From the NCBI RefSeq assembly GCF_037977055.1, contig NZ_CP150274.1, forward strand, positions 2,604,001 to 2,668,000: a DNA stretch of 64,000 nt, in the 5' to 3' direction. Below, in pieces: positions 21,016 to 29,337 of the stretch. Source of the stretch: Paenibacillus sp. FSL K6-1096 (lineage in GTDB: Bacteria; Bacillota; Bacilli; Paenibacillales; Paenibacillaceae). The notes under the pieces were generated by a model, which was not told the DNA's origin, ran no database searches, and worked only from the letters and a program-made list of their open reading frames with translations. Position numbers and translations under genes: made by a program. Within the stretch, counting starts at the first letter, position 1, and the number at the start of each line of letters is the position of its first letter.

Positions 21016-21936
21016 ATGGTAAAAAGAATTAACGTCGCTAACGGTACACTTGAGGTCTCCGAGATTTCTCTGGGCTGTATGCGGATTGCCGATTTATCGC
21101 CGCAAGAGGCTGAAGTGCATATCCACAGCGCGCTGGAGGCCGGGATCGACTTCTTTGACCATGCGGATATTTATGCCGGCGGTCAGGCAGAGGAAGTATT
21201 CGGCCACGTGCTGGCCGCGAACCCCGGCATGCGCGAACGGCTGATGATCCAGGCTAAATGCGGTATCCGTAACGGCTTCTTCGACTTCTCCAAGGAGCAT
21301 ATTGTGACTTCGGTAGAGAACAGCCTGAAGCGGCTGCAGACCGATTATGTGGATGTCCTTCTCCTCCACCGTCCTGACACCCTGATGGAGCCGGAGGAAG
21401 TAGCGGAAGCCTTCGATAATCTGGAGCGCAGAGGCCTGGTTAAGCACTTCGGCGTCAGCAACCAGAACCCGCTGCAGATCGAGCTGCTGAAGAAGAACGT
21501 CAAGCAGCCCCTTCTGTTCAACCAGCTTCAGCTTAGCATTATGGTTACCGGCATGATAGATGCCGGCTTCAATGTCAACATGACCAATGCCGGTTCCGTA
21601 GTCCACGACGGCGGAATTCTGGAGTACAGCCGTCTGCACGATATGACCATCCAGCCATGGTCGCCGTTCCAGTACGGCTTCTTTGAAGGCGTATTCCTCG
21701 GCAACGAGAAATTCCCTAAGGTGAACGAAGTCATTAACCGTATTGCCGGGGACAAAGGCGTAACCGACAACGCAATCGCTATCGCCTGGCTGCTCAGACA
21801 CCCGGCCCGAATGCAGCCGATTGTCGGCACCACCAACACCGCCCGCCTGCTGGACATCGCCAAGGCCTCCGATATCACCCTCAGCCGTGAGGAATGGTAC
21901 GAGATTTACCGCGCAGCCGGGAATGTGCTGCCTTAA
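21016..21936 (+). CDS. Aldo/keto reductase
   Basis: This is a cytoplasmic NADPH-dependent reductase of 306 residues with a TIM-barrel AKR fold. The catalytic tetrad is visible as D48, Y53, K81 and H118, and the C-terminal cofactor segment reads MQPIVGTTNTARL. It resembles YdhF-type reductases that reduce aldehydes or ketones. It is divergent from the MerR gene and probably induced by it, which suggests a role in carbonyl or electrophile detoxification (inference). Confidence 0.92.
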   Translation: MVKRINVANGTLEVSEISLGCMRIADLSPQEAEVHIHSALEAGIDFFDHADIYAGGQAEEVFGHVLAANPGMRERLMIQAKCGIRNGFFDFSKEHIVTSVENSLKRLQTDYVDVLLLHRPDTLMEPEEVAEAFDNLERRGLVKHFGVSNQNPLQIELLKKNVKQPLLFNQLQLSIMVTGMIDAGFNVNMTNAGSVVHDGGILEYSRLHDMTIQPWSPFQYGFFEGVFLGNEKFPKVNEVINRIAGDKGVTDNAIAIAWLLRHPARMQPIVGTTNTARLLDIAKASDITLSREEWYEIYRAAGNVLP

Positions 21937-21949
21937 CGAAGAAGGCACC

Positions 21950-22003
21950 AAAAAACACCGCCAGACTTTAGACCTTTTCGGCTAAAGCTGGCGGTGTTTT
22001 TTT
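21950..22003. terminator. Bidirectional terminator
   Basis: A long hairpin with ACACCGCCAG / CTGGCGGTGT arms plus an inner CTTTAG/CTAAAG stem, flanked by A and T runs. It serves the aldo-keto reductase gene (plus) and the membrane protein gene that ends at 22006 (minus). Confidence 0.9.
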
Positions 22004-22005
22004 AA

Positions 22006-22965
22006 CTACCTCGCGATCGGACTTGCCTTTTTACCCATCCTATAAATTCCAATCCAGGCTACCATTAATACGATCTGAGCCAGCACGACCAGCCACAAGA
22101 CTTCCGTGAAACCTCCGATAAGGCAAAATATAGTGTTAACCAGCGGGAATCCCAGGAAAGTAAACATGATCGGAAAATCTTTTTTGGGAGTGATTGAATA
22201 GTTAGCCTTCCGGTCCCAGAACTTTATGAAGGTTAACGCTAAAACTCCGATTGTAATTACAGAAAGGGCAATCAACATCACCCATTGCATATTAGAGGTT
22301 CTTTCGAAGAACGGCCCCATATAATTAAAGAAGTTAGATAACGGTGAGAACATACAAGCCAATGACGCAAGGGCCGCCAGGAACGGATAGATGTAACCAA
22401 CGGTTTTACTGTAGCCTTTCTTTTTATGCCACCATTCCCCAATCAGAATAAAGACGGTCCAATACCCCGCTATATAAATCCATCCTGTAAAATTCATCAC
22501 GGGTTCCCCATAGATCTGAGGTTCCCCGGCCAGCGGATAATACGTCCATCTTGCAATGGTTCCATCCATGGTCTCATAAATCTGTTTAACGGCCACCGGG
22601 TCGAGTGAAAAGTCAAACACCATAGCGCTCAATCCCGTAATAAAAGGTTTCGTCCAGGACGGTATATTTACAGACTTTAGAACACGCAAAGTGGAATAAA
22701 TAATCAGAAACTCAATAATAGGAACAGTAATCGGTATATTAAATAACATCAAAATACTGCGCCCATAGGCGTAGAACCCTTCCCCGAGCGATGAAGCCGT
22801 AATTTCAAAAACGGCGGCGTAAAAAAACACAAAACCTATAAATTGCAATAAAACCGTTTTGGGATGTGTTTCTTTATCAAGGATATAGAAAACCATTAGG
22901 ATAGCAGCAATTAAGACGGCAATATCTTGAATTATCCATACAGGCACGACAGTTATATCACCCAT
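22006..22965 (-). CDS. Multi-pass membrane protein, carotenoid-biosynthesis (DUF422)-like
   Basis: This 319-residue protein has about eight hydrophobic segments. The central pattern (FDFSLDPVAVKQ, then WTYY ... YGEPVMNFTGWIYIAGYW) resembles the D-DPV...G.P..NF.GW layout of the CruF/DUF422 carotenoid hydratase family. No other carotenoid gene is in the window, so the real role is open. A TetR gene is divergent and a palindrome overlaps this gene's promoter, so it is likely TetR-repressed. The codon use is more AT-rich than in the neighbouring sugar genes. Confidence 0.6.
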   Translation of the reverse strand: MGDITVVPVWIIQDIAVLIAAILMVFYILDKETHPKTVLLQFIGFVFFYAAVFEITASSLGEGFYAYGRSILMLFNIPITVPIIEFLIIYSTLRVLKSVNIPSWTKPFITGLSAMVFDFSLDPVAVKQIYETMDGTIARWTYYPLAGEPQIYGEPVMNFTGWIYIAGYWTVFILIGEWWHKKKGYSKTVGYIYPFLAALASLACMFSPLSNFFNYMGPFFERTSNMQWVMLIALSVITIGVLALTFIKFWDRKANYSITPKKDFPIMFTFLGFPLVNTIFCLIGGFTEVLWLVVLAQIVLMVAWIGIYRMGKKASPIAR

Positions 22966-22986
22966 ATTGTTCCTCCAATTAATTTA

Positions 22987-23038
22987 ATTTGAATCGTACG
23001 TTCAAATAAATTATAATATCACCGTGTTAGTAAAACAA
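22987..23038 (-). promoter_or_regulatory. Promoter with overlapping TetR-type operator
   Basis: On the minus strand TTGTTT (23033-23038), a 17-bp spacer and TATAAT (23010-23015) form a good promoter. The palindrome ATTTGAA-N7-TTCAAAT (22987-23007) covers the expected start point. A repressor bound there would block the membrane protein gene. Confidence 0.75.
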
Positions 23039-23129
23039 CAGACTGTTCGTTTGAATTATGTTAGTTACCATACAAATCATCTTAGATTTGTTCATTTACT
23101 ATTTTATTATTTAAAATTGGAGGGATAGT

Positions 23130-23699
23130 ATGTCAGACAAAAAAACAGATCACCGGGTGAGATATACAAAAATGGTTATTAAAGAAAGCTTGTTAAAGCT
23201 GCTGACGGAACGTTCCATCAATAAAGTTACTGTGACCGACATTTGCAGCGAAGCAGGGATTAACCGCAACACCTTTTATTCACACTATGCGAATCAGTTT
23301 GAGCTTCTTGCAACGATCGAAAATGATCTTTACGAAGACATTAAGCAAGTCGGGATGAGTTCGTCCAACCCTCAGAAGCTATCTTATGAATTATGTAAGT
23401 ATATAAAAGCGAATAAAACGATATGTGAGGTTCTGTTCTCGGAGCACGGCGACAAAGAATTATTGGAAAGAATCCTGTATATCAGTCACGATCTGACGAT
23501 TGAGCGCTGGAAGCAGGAATTAAAATATTTTGATCCGCAATTATTCGAGTCCTGGTATACGTTCACCGCTCATGGCAGTATAGCCATTATTAAAAAGTGG
23601 GTGAGCAGTGGTCTCAAGGAAAGCCCGAGTAAAGTTGCAGCTTTTATTGATAAAGCGACCGAGGCCGTATCCAAAGCATTTTATTCGGAAAAATTATAA
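23130..23699 (+). CDS. TetR/AcrR-family repressor
   Basis: This is a 189-residue regulator with an N-terminal TetR HTH (TDICSEAGINRNTFYSHYANQFELLATIE) and an all-helical ligand domain of the YbiH/TetR_C_33-like kind. The GGAGGG ribosome site precedes the ATG. It is divergent from the multi-pass membrane protein gene and most likely represses it through the palindrome at 22987-23007. Confidence 0.9.
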   Translation: MSDKKTDHRVRYTKMVIKESLLKLLTERSINKVTVTDICSEAGINRNTFYSHYANQFELLATIENDLYEDIKQVGMSSSNPQKLSYELCKYIKANKTICEVLFSEHGDKELLERILYISHDLTIERWKQELKYFDPQLFESWYTFTAHGSIAIIKKWVSSGLKESPSKVAAFIDKATEAVSKAFYSEKL

Positions 23700-23757
23700 A
23701 GCATAAAAAGAAGCGGCCGCTCATTGTTGAGTGCCGCTCATTCATTTCATTGCTTTT

Positions 23758-23970
23758 TCATTCCCATTGGTCTGATCGATCCTTTGCTTGTTGTATAAGT
23801 GCGGCCTCTTTCGCGGACAGCTCATTTAAAGTCATAAAAAAGGGTTCTATCGGTACCATCACACCACAGGTTGAGCCTAATCCCAGCATCAATCTGAGGT
23901 AGAATTGAACCTTTCTTTTCTCCCTGGCAAGCTGCTGTAATTCTGACAGGTCCGAATCTTTTTTCTTCAT
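23758..23970 (-). CDS. Small hypothetical protein downstream of MarR gene
   Basis: This 70-residue protein is not recognised. It has a charged N-terminus, a short hydrophobic stretch (FYLRLMLGLGSTCGVMVPIEPFF, too short and polar for a sure TM helix) and a charged C-terminal helix. It begins 21 bp after the MarR gene on the same strand with an AGGAAG ribosome site, so it is probably co-transcribed and may act with it. Confidence 0.55.
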   Translation of the reverse strand: MKKKDSDLSELQQLAREKRKVQFYLRLMLGLGSTCGVMVPIEPFFMTLNELSAKEAALIQQAKDRSDQWE

Positions 23971-23991
23971 CAGCCGATGCTTCCTTCCATC

Positions 23992-24513
23992 TCAGTCTGT
24001 CGTGTCGTCATTCTCCTCAGCTCCCCTTCCATAGTGTTTTTCAGCACGCGCCAACAGATCACCCATGAATTTTCCGATTGTCTGTAACTCAGCCTCTGAA
24101 TAAGAATCAATGAACTTATAAAAGCTCTCTTCTTTCTCTTGATGCATCTTTTGGTGCAGTTGATAAACCTGTCTTCCCTTATCCGTTAGACTGAAATAAC
24201 TTTCCTTCCGGTTGTTGTTCATTTGCTTTCTCACAATGAAACCCATCTCCAATAGCTTTGAGCTAATATTTGTAATACTTGCTTTGGACAAATTCATTCT
24301 TTTCACAATTCCCGTATGATTGATTGGCTCATGATCACCAATGCAATCAATGACGTGCACACTGGTAATATTATTGGAGAGCATATCAATCTGAAGCTTT
24401 TGGGCTTGCTCCCGAAACACGTTAATTTCATGTTCTGTATATAATTCGTTCAAATGCAGCATTCGGATATATTGCTCGTAAAGGTGACCTTTAGAATGAT
24501 TTTGAAACTCCAA
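23992..24513 (-). CDS. MarR-family transcriptional regulator
   Basis: This 173-residue regulator has the MarR winged HTH: NHTGIVKRMNLSKASITNISSKLLEMGFIVRKQ followed by the wing NNNRKESYFSLTDKGRQVYQLH. A palindrome with perfect 9-bp arms lies 70 bp upstream and is a likely autoregulatory site. It is divergent from the GntR-MFS operon, which it may also control. Confidence 0.9.
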   Translation of the reverse strand: MEFQNHSKGHLYEQYIRMLHLNELYTEHEINVFREQAQKLQIDMLSNNITSVHVIDCIGDHEPINHTGIVKRMNLSKASITNISSKLLEMGFIVRKQMNNNRKESYFSLTDKGRQVYQLHQKMHQEKEESFYKFIDSYSEAELQTIGKFMGDLLARAEKHYGRGAEENDDTTD

Positions 24514-24581
24514 ATCACATTTCTCCTCCCATGTATTTAGTTGCAGACCTTATTCAGTGGCAGTAATAAATTGCTTTAAAT

Positions 24582-24603
24582 TTTTGTTCATCACTGAACA
24601 AAA
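24582..24603. promoter_or_regulatory. Palindrome, probable MarR operator
   Basis: TTTTGTTCA-TCAC-TGAACAAAA has perfect 9-bp arms. It is positioned in the divergent region, 69 bp upstream of the MarR start. Size and symmetry fit a MarR dimer site. Confidence 0.65.
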
Positions 24604-24618
24604 TCATATTAACACGAC

Positions 24619-24639
24619 TGATATTGAGAATCAATATCA
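24619..24639. promoter_or_regulatory. Fur-box-like palindrome
   Basis: TGATATTGA-GAA-TCAATATCA has perfect 9-bp arms. Against the classic 19-bp Fur box (GATAATGATAATCATTATC), positions 24620-24638 match at 16 of 19. The overlapping 7-1-7 form TGAGAATCAATATCA is also close. It lies upstream of the GntR-MFS operon and a TACAAT -10 at 24671. Confidence 0.65.
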
Positions 24640-24722
24640 TTTTCATCTTTTCAAACCGAAATGAATATGCTACAATTCTACCGAACTACCAAACATCCTA
24701 CGTTTGCAAAGGAATGATACTA

Positions 24723-25400
24723 TTGTTAGCTCAGACTCAACGTCTAACCTTGGTGGAACAAGTAGCCTACCAGATCCAGGAGAAGATCGAAAGCAGTGAA
24801 TGGCAAGTAGGGACGCGTATTCCTCCAGAGCCCGAGCTAATGGAACAGCTCCAAGTCAGCCGTAATACCTTAAGGGAAGCGATTCGGGCTCTAACGTATG
24901 CGGGGCTGCTGAAGACCAGACAAGGAGATGGCACTTATGTCTGCTCCTCAAGCGTTCTGGGGTCAGTGATTAGCAAAGTGATTCAGCATACCGATAGGCT
25001 TGAGAGCCTGGAGGTACGGTATGCATTAGAAAGAGAAGCTGCTGCCCTGGCTGCGCTCAGAAGAGGCGAGGAAGATCTGGAGGCCATTCGGACATGCCTG
25101 GACCAGTGCAGACAAGCAGCCGCCCGGCAGGATATCCAGGCTTATGCTCATTGGGATGTGGAGTTTCACAAGACGGTGATTGCTGCTTCCCATAACCAAT
25201 TGATGGCGAATTTGTACAATCATATTTCCGAGGCGCTGCAAAATATGGTTTTGGATATGAAGTATTTTAAACATGCGGATTTTTATCTCGATTCTCATGC
25301 CCTGCTCTATCAAGCTATTGCCAATCAGGATAGTCATCAAGCGGAGGAGGCTGTCCGTTTATACATTGAAAAGGCTCTTACACAGGAGGTACACATATGA
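24723..25400 (+). CDS. GntR-family (FadR subfamily) regulator
   Basis: About 225 residues: an N-terminal GntR winged HTH (GTRIPPEPELMEQLQVSRNTLREAIRALTYAGLLKTRQGDGTYV) and a C-terminal all-helical FCD domain (AHWDVEFHKTVIAASHNQLM). The frame is open to 24624, but the only ribosome site, AAAGGA, ends at 24713, abutting an ATG at 24714 and 9 bp before a TTG at 24723. I therefore take the TTG. The last four bases overlap the MFS start (ATGA), so the regulator and transporter are coupled. Confidence 0.85.
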   Translation: MLAQTQRLTLVEQVAYQIQEKIESSEWQVGTRIPPEPELMEQLQVSRNTLREAIRALTYAGLLKTRQGDGTYVCSSSVLGSVISKVIQHTDRLESLEVRYALEREAAALAALRRGEEDLEAIRTCLDQCRQAAARQDIQAYAHWDVEFHKTVIAASHNQLMANLYNHISEALQNMVLDMKYFKHADFYLDSHALLYQAIANQDSHQAEEAVRLYIEKALTQEVHI

Positions 25401-26656
25401 GTTCACCAGAACAATTGTTAAACAAGCAGGATGGAATATCGAGTACCGGCATTCGCAAGCAAGCCACACTCTGGCTCATGATCGCAGGAATTATTTTTAT
25501 CGCAGCGAATTTGCGGGCTCCGCTCACATCCGTGGGTCCCTTGGTCAGTCTAATTCGGGATAACGTGCATATTTCAAATACATTAGCTGGCCTGATTACC
25601 ACCGTGCCACTAATTGCCTTTGCCTTGCTATCCCCTTTTGTACCGAAATTGGGACATAAATATGGTGTAGAACGAATGATCCTGGTTTCCCTTATTTTTT
25701 TGGTCACCGGTATTGCCGTCCGGTCGTTATCCGGAGCAGTGACCTTGTATGTGGGAACAGCCATTTTAGGGTTTGCTATTACGATATGTAATGTATTGCT
25801 TCCCAGCCTGATTAAACGGGAATTTCCGCAGCAAATGGGCACCATGACAGGGGTTTATTCGGTTTCAATGAATCTATGCGGGGCGATTGCTTCCGGGATC
25901 AGTATTCCTTTAGCTGTGGGGGCAGGCTTGAGCTGGCAAGGGGCTTTGGGAATATGGGGGATACTCAGCGTGATCTCCATTCTCTTTTGGATACCGCAGC
26001 TCAAGACTCCGGCGAAGCCAGCCGCTGCTGCCCACAGTGCAGATAACAATCATCGAGTCAATATATGGCGTTCTCCACTGGCTTGGCAGGTGACGCTTTT
26101 TATGGGAATACAATCGGCCATTTTCTATGTGCTGGTGGCCTGGCTGCCCGAAATCCTCAAAGATCAAGGCATCAGTTCAAGCCAATCCGGCTGGTTTCTC
26201 TCCGTTCTGATTATGGCTTCCCTCCCCTTTGCCTTTATCGTTCCTGTGATGGCAGGCCGTATGTCGGACCAGCGGTTGTTAGCGGGGATTACAACCATTC
26301 TGCTTTTGATCGGAACACTTGGACTTCTCTATAGCAGTACCGGTTTGCTTCTGCTTTGGGTGATTATTCTCGGCATTGGATCGGGATTTGCTTTTGGCTT
26401 GTCCATGATGTTCTTCGGCCTGCGTACCCAAAGTGCCCATCAGGCCGCTGAATTATCGGGCATGGCCCAATCCATCGGATATCTGCTGGCTGCTGCCGGC
26501 CCGGCACTGATTGGATTCTTGCACGATGCCAGTCATAGCTGGAACGCCCCACTCCTGATATTGGTTGGCGCTTCTGCCCTCCTCGGTATCGTTGGTTTCG
26601 GTGCGGCCAGAAATCAATTTGTGGGTTCGGCGAATGACCGGCGCGCAAAAAAATAA
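25397..26656 (+). CDS. MFS transporter, CynX/NimT family
   Basis: This is a 12-TM major facilitator of 419 residues. The early segment AANLRAPLTSVGPLVSLIRD is typical of the CynX/NimT (cyanate/nitroimidazole) family, and the cytoplasmic loop RMILVSLIFLVTG follows. AGGAGG is 7 bp before the ATG, inside the end of the GntR gene. The substrate is not known. The adjacent FadR-type regulator suggests an organic acid or amino-acid-like ligand, while the Fur-box-like site upstream would suggest iron control. Confidence 0.88.
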   Translation: MSSPEQLLNKQDGISSTGIRKQATLWLMIAGIIFIAANLRAPLTSVGPLVSLIRDNVHISNTLAGLITTVPLIAFALLSPFVPKLGHKYGVERMILVSLIFLVTGIAVRSLSGAVTLYVGTAILGFAITICNVLLPSLIKREFPQQMGTMTGVYSVSMNLCGAIASGISIPLAVGAGLSWQGALGIWGILSVISILFWIPQLKTPAKPAAAAHSADNNHRVNIWRSPLAWQVTLFMGIQSAIFYVLVAWLPEILKDQGISSSQSGWFLSVLIMASLPFAFIVPVMAGRMSDQRLLAGITTILLLIGTLGLLYSSTGLLLLWVIILGIGSGFAFGLSMMFFGLRTQSAHQAAELSGMAQSIGYLLAAAGPALIGFLHDASHSWNAPLLILVGASALLGIVGFGAARNQFVGSANDRRAKK

Positions 26657-26673
26657 AAGTTTGCCGGTACCAT

Positions 26674-26702
26674 TCCCCCATCTATCCGGATGGGGGATTT
26701 TT
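26674..26702 (+). terminator. Terminator of GntR-MFS operon
   Basis: TCCCCCATC / GATGGGGGA arms (26674-26682, 26689-26697) are followed by a T run at 26698-26702. Confidence 0.88.
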
Positions 26703-26766
26703 CGTCAGCCTTTCCAAAAGAGGCAGGCCACCGGATTACGATGGCCTAATGATATATTTTTCTGCT

Positions 26767-27630
26767 TTATCGTTGAACACTCCCGCCAAGAAATTCATGA
26801 CTGTAGACATCGGATATCTTTTCCAGCACTTGCTGCGCATATTCTGTGAATTTCAAGTCTGCAACCCGATCTTTGAATAGAAACACGCCAGTCTCATTTC
26901 TGTTTTTACCCAGAGCTCCCTCATATAACAGGTTGGCTCCATGGGTAGGCGGAGAAGACAAAAACTTCATAAACAGTTCAAACCCTGCGGTCAATCCGGA
27001 ATCTTTTCCTTTTCTTAGCGTGTTGTTAATGCCCGGGTCCACGCTGCGGATCTTGATGCCTTCCTTTGCAAGCTGCGGAGCGATAGCTTGGGTCCACAAT
27101 GAAAGAGCCAGCTTGGAAGTCGCGTAGGGACCATACATTTTACGGAAGGTTTTGGGCTGCTCCAATTTTTCGATCGTAAACTCCTTCGTAAATCTAAACA
27201 CCTGCGACGAAGTATTAATCACCGTTTTTAAACTGCCGTTCTTCAACAGCTCCTTCAATTCCATCAGAATAATATACGGCACGACCGTTAACAATTCATA
27301 ATGCAATTCACGGCCTTGCTTCGAATAGCGCAGCTCACTTAAGCCTCCTCCGGCGTTATTAAACAAAATATCGATCCGCTGCTCCTTGCTTTTTATTTCA
27401 TCCAACGCGTGTCTCAAACTGGCATAATCCGTGAGATCCTTCACTTTATAGACTCTTAACCGTCCGTCCTTGAGCTGATCTTGGAGAAATCTATCGTCCG
27501 CCGGAAAATCCGAGCGGTTTAGAGCCACCACCTGCCAGTTCTCTGACAGCATTCTCCGGGTCAAGGCCAAGCCGATCCCGTTACTTGCGCCTGTAATAAG
27601 TGCAATATGTTCTCGTTGGTTCTTACTCAA
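26767..27630 (-). CDS. Short-chain dehydrogenase/reductase
   Basis: This 287-residue Rossmann-fold oxidoreductase has the cofactor motif TGASNGIG (about residues 13-20), the structural NNAGG and the catalytic YATSK with an upstream INTSSQ serine. It follows another SDR gene by 12 bp, so the two form an operon. The substrate is unknown. A TetR gene is divergent from the operon, a common arrangement for xenobiotic- or quinone-responsive reductases (inference). Confidence 0.88.
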   Translation of the reverse strand: MSKNQREHIALITGASNGIGLALTRRMLSENWQVVALNRSDFPADDRFLQDQLKDGRLRVYKVKDLTDYASLRHALDEIKSKEQRIDILFNNAGGGLSELRYSKQGRELHYELLTVVPYIILMELKELLKNGSLKTVINTSSQVFRFTKEFTIEKLEQPKTFRKMYGPYATSKLALSLWTQAIAPQLAKEGIKIRSVDPGINNTLRKGKDSGLTAGFELFMKFLSSPPTHGANLLYEGALGKNRNETGVFLFKDRVADLKFTEYAQQVLEKISDVYSHEFLGGSVQR

Positions 27631-27642
27631 TGTATATCCTCC

Positions 27643-28401
27643 TTAGATCTGGGAGCCGCCCCCGTCAACAGGGAACTCAGCCCCGGTGGTGTAAGTGGCC
27701 TCAAATGCCAGGAATGCAACAGCCTTGGCTACCTCAACCGGATCGCCCAAACGCAGCATGGGGATCTGCTGTTTCATCTGTGCCTTTGTCTGCTTGGCAG
27801 CTTCTTCCGGCATGGACTTCTCCATGATGCCTGTGTCTATAACACCCGGACTGACTGCGTTAACGCGAATATTTCGAGGTAATAGCTCACGCGCCAGCCC
27901 CCGGGTCATGGACCGCAGCGCCGCCTTACTGGCTGAGTAAGCACTGAGCATTGGGAGACCCACAACATTCACGATTGAGGTGGTAAGAACTACCCCGCTG
28001 CCTGCGCTTAGCAGCGGAGCGAGTTTCTGTACGGTGAAATACGGTCCTTTGGCGTTGATGGTAAGGATCTCATCGTACTTTTCTTCGCTCATTGTCTCGA
28101 AAGGTACAAACCCCGTGACACCAGCGTTAACGAACAGGGCATCTATTGTTCCATATTCAGCCTTCACCCGATCGGCTAACGCGTCGATATCCTTCAATGA
28201 GGCGGCATCACTTATGACCGCGATTGCATTGTGGCCAAGTTGTGCACGAGCCGCATCCAGCGTCGCCTGAGTACGTCCAGTAATCAGTACGTGTGCGCCT
28301 TCATCCACTAGTAACTTCGCCGTTGCTAGGCCGATACCGCTGCTGCCCCCCGTGATCACGACCTTTTTGTCAGAGAATTTCCCTTTACTTAATGCTTCCA
28401 T
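27643..28401 (-). CDS. Short-chain dehydrogenase/reductase (FabG-like)
   Basis: This is a classical 252-residue SDR with GGSSGIGLA near residue 18, FVNAGVTG in the middle, the catalytic YSASKAALRS, and a C-terminal VDGGGSQI as in FabG-like reductases. It is first in a two-gene operon with the SDR at 26767. Its promoter region carries an AACTAAT palindrome, and a TetR gene is divergent. Confidence 0.92.
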   Translation of the reverse strand: MEALSKGKFSDKKVVITGGSSGIGLATAKLLVDEGAHVLITGRTQATLDAARAQLGHNAIAVISDAASLKDIDALADRVKAEYGTIDALFVNAGVTGFVPFETMSEEKYDEILTINAKGPYFTVQKLAPLLSAGSGVVLTTSIVNVVGLPMLSAYSASKAALRSMTRGLARELLPRNIRVNAVSPGVIDTGIMEKSMPEEAAKQTKAQMKQQIPMLRLGDPVEVAKAVAFLAFEATYTTGAEFPVDGGGSQI

Positions 28402-28483
28402 TTCATCTCGTCCTCCCTTGATATAATCCGTATTCGAATGATTAGGTACAGGACCGATTATATAGCAGTGAATTAAATAAGTA

Positions 28484-28505
28484 AACTAATATTATTAAAT
28501 TAGTT
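28484..28505. promoter_or_regulatory. Palindrome, probable TetR operator
   Basis: AACTAAT-N8-ATTAGTT with perfect 7-bp arms lies in the very AT-rich region between the SDR operon (minus) and the TetR gene (plus). It is the only clear dyad there. Confidence 0.6.
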
Positions 28506-28585
28506 CATTTAATAAAATTTATACATAAACATCAGCCAATTTGTTATAATGGGCTGTATGAGCAACAAAGGGAGGTACTTGATCC

Positions 28586-29224
28586 GTGAGAAAAGCTGTG
28601 AGTGCAGAAACCTATGTGGAAAAAATAAAACCCGTGATAAGAAAAACAAAATTCAGCCAGCTGAAAGTCGATGATCTTGCAAAATATATGGATATCAGCA
28701 AAGTGACACTCTATAAGCATTTCTCCTCCAAAGACGACGTCATTGAACAAGTCGTGGATTATTACATTGATTACTCGAAAAAAGCTGACACCGTCGTCAA
28801 AGATGATTCCGTCTCTTTTTTGGATCGTTTTCAATTAACATTTTTACAATCTTTAATGTGTGCCGCGTATATCTCAGATCTGTTCTTGCAAGATCTTAAG
28901 GAATTTTATCCACACCATTTTGAGAATCTGTCCGTTGCCCTGCAAAACCGGAATAAAGGCCTACAAGCTTTTTTTGAATCCGGTATGGAGCAACAGATTT
29001 TCAACAGAATGAATGCTGTGCTGTTTATGGTTCAAGATGACGCTGTGCTGCGGCGTTTTATCGAGCCGTCATTTTCGATTCAGTATGATATCACCTTGAA
29101 ACAAGCGATTATGGATTTCTACTCCATGAAGCAGTATCAATTACTAAAACCTGAATATCTGCAGATCATAGACAATTCCAACATGGAAAAGAAGATCGTT
29201 AACATTTTGCAAGCCATTTCATAA
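28586..29224 (+). CDS. TetR/AcrR-family repressor
   Basis: The HTH of this 212-residue protein reads LKVDDLAKYMDISKVTLYKHFSSKDDVIEQVV; the rest is a helical ligand domain without recognised family. It begins with GTG, 10 bp after AGGGAGG. It is divergent from two SDR genes and probably represses them through the palindrome at 28484-28505. Confidence 0.88.
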   Translation: MRKAVSAETYVEKIKPVIRKTKFSQLKVDDLAKYMDISKVTLYKHFSSKDDVIEQVVDYYIDYSKKADTVVKDDSVSFLDRFQLTFLQSLMCAAYISDLFLQDLKEFYPHHFENLSVALQNRNKGLQAFFESGMEQQIFNRMNAVLFMVQDDAVLRRFIEPSFSIQYDITLKQAIMDFYSMKQYQLLKPEYLQIIDNSNMEKKIVNILQAIS

Positions 29225-29266
29225 ATAATGAGCACAAATCCGCTTCCGATGTGGACTCATGAAATC

Positions 29267-29320
29267 AAAAAAGCGATAGTCATGGACAAGAAATAAAGTC
29301 CCAGACTTTCGCTTTTTTTT
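29267..29320. terminator. Bidirectional terminator, TetR gene / ilvB
   Basis: AAAAAAGCGA...AGTC pairs with GACTTTCGCTTTTTTTT across a 22-nt loop. A and T runs on both sides fit use in both directions, for the convergent TetR gene and ilvB. Confidence 0.75.
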
Positions 29321-29337
29321 GAACGAAATCATAAAAG

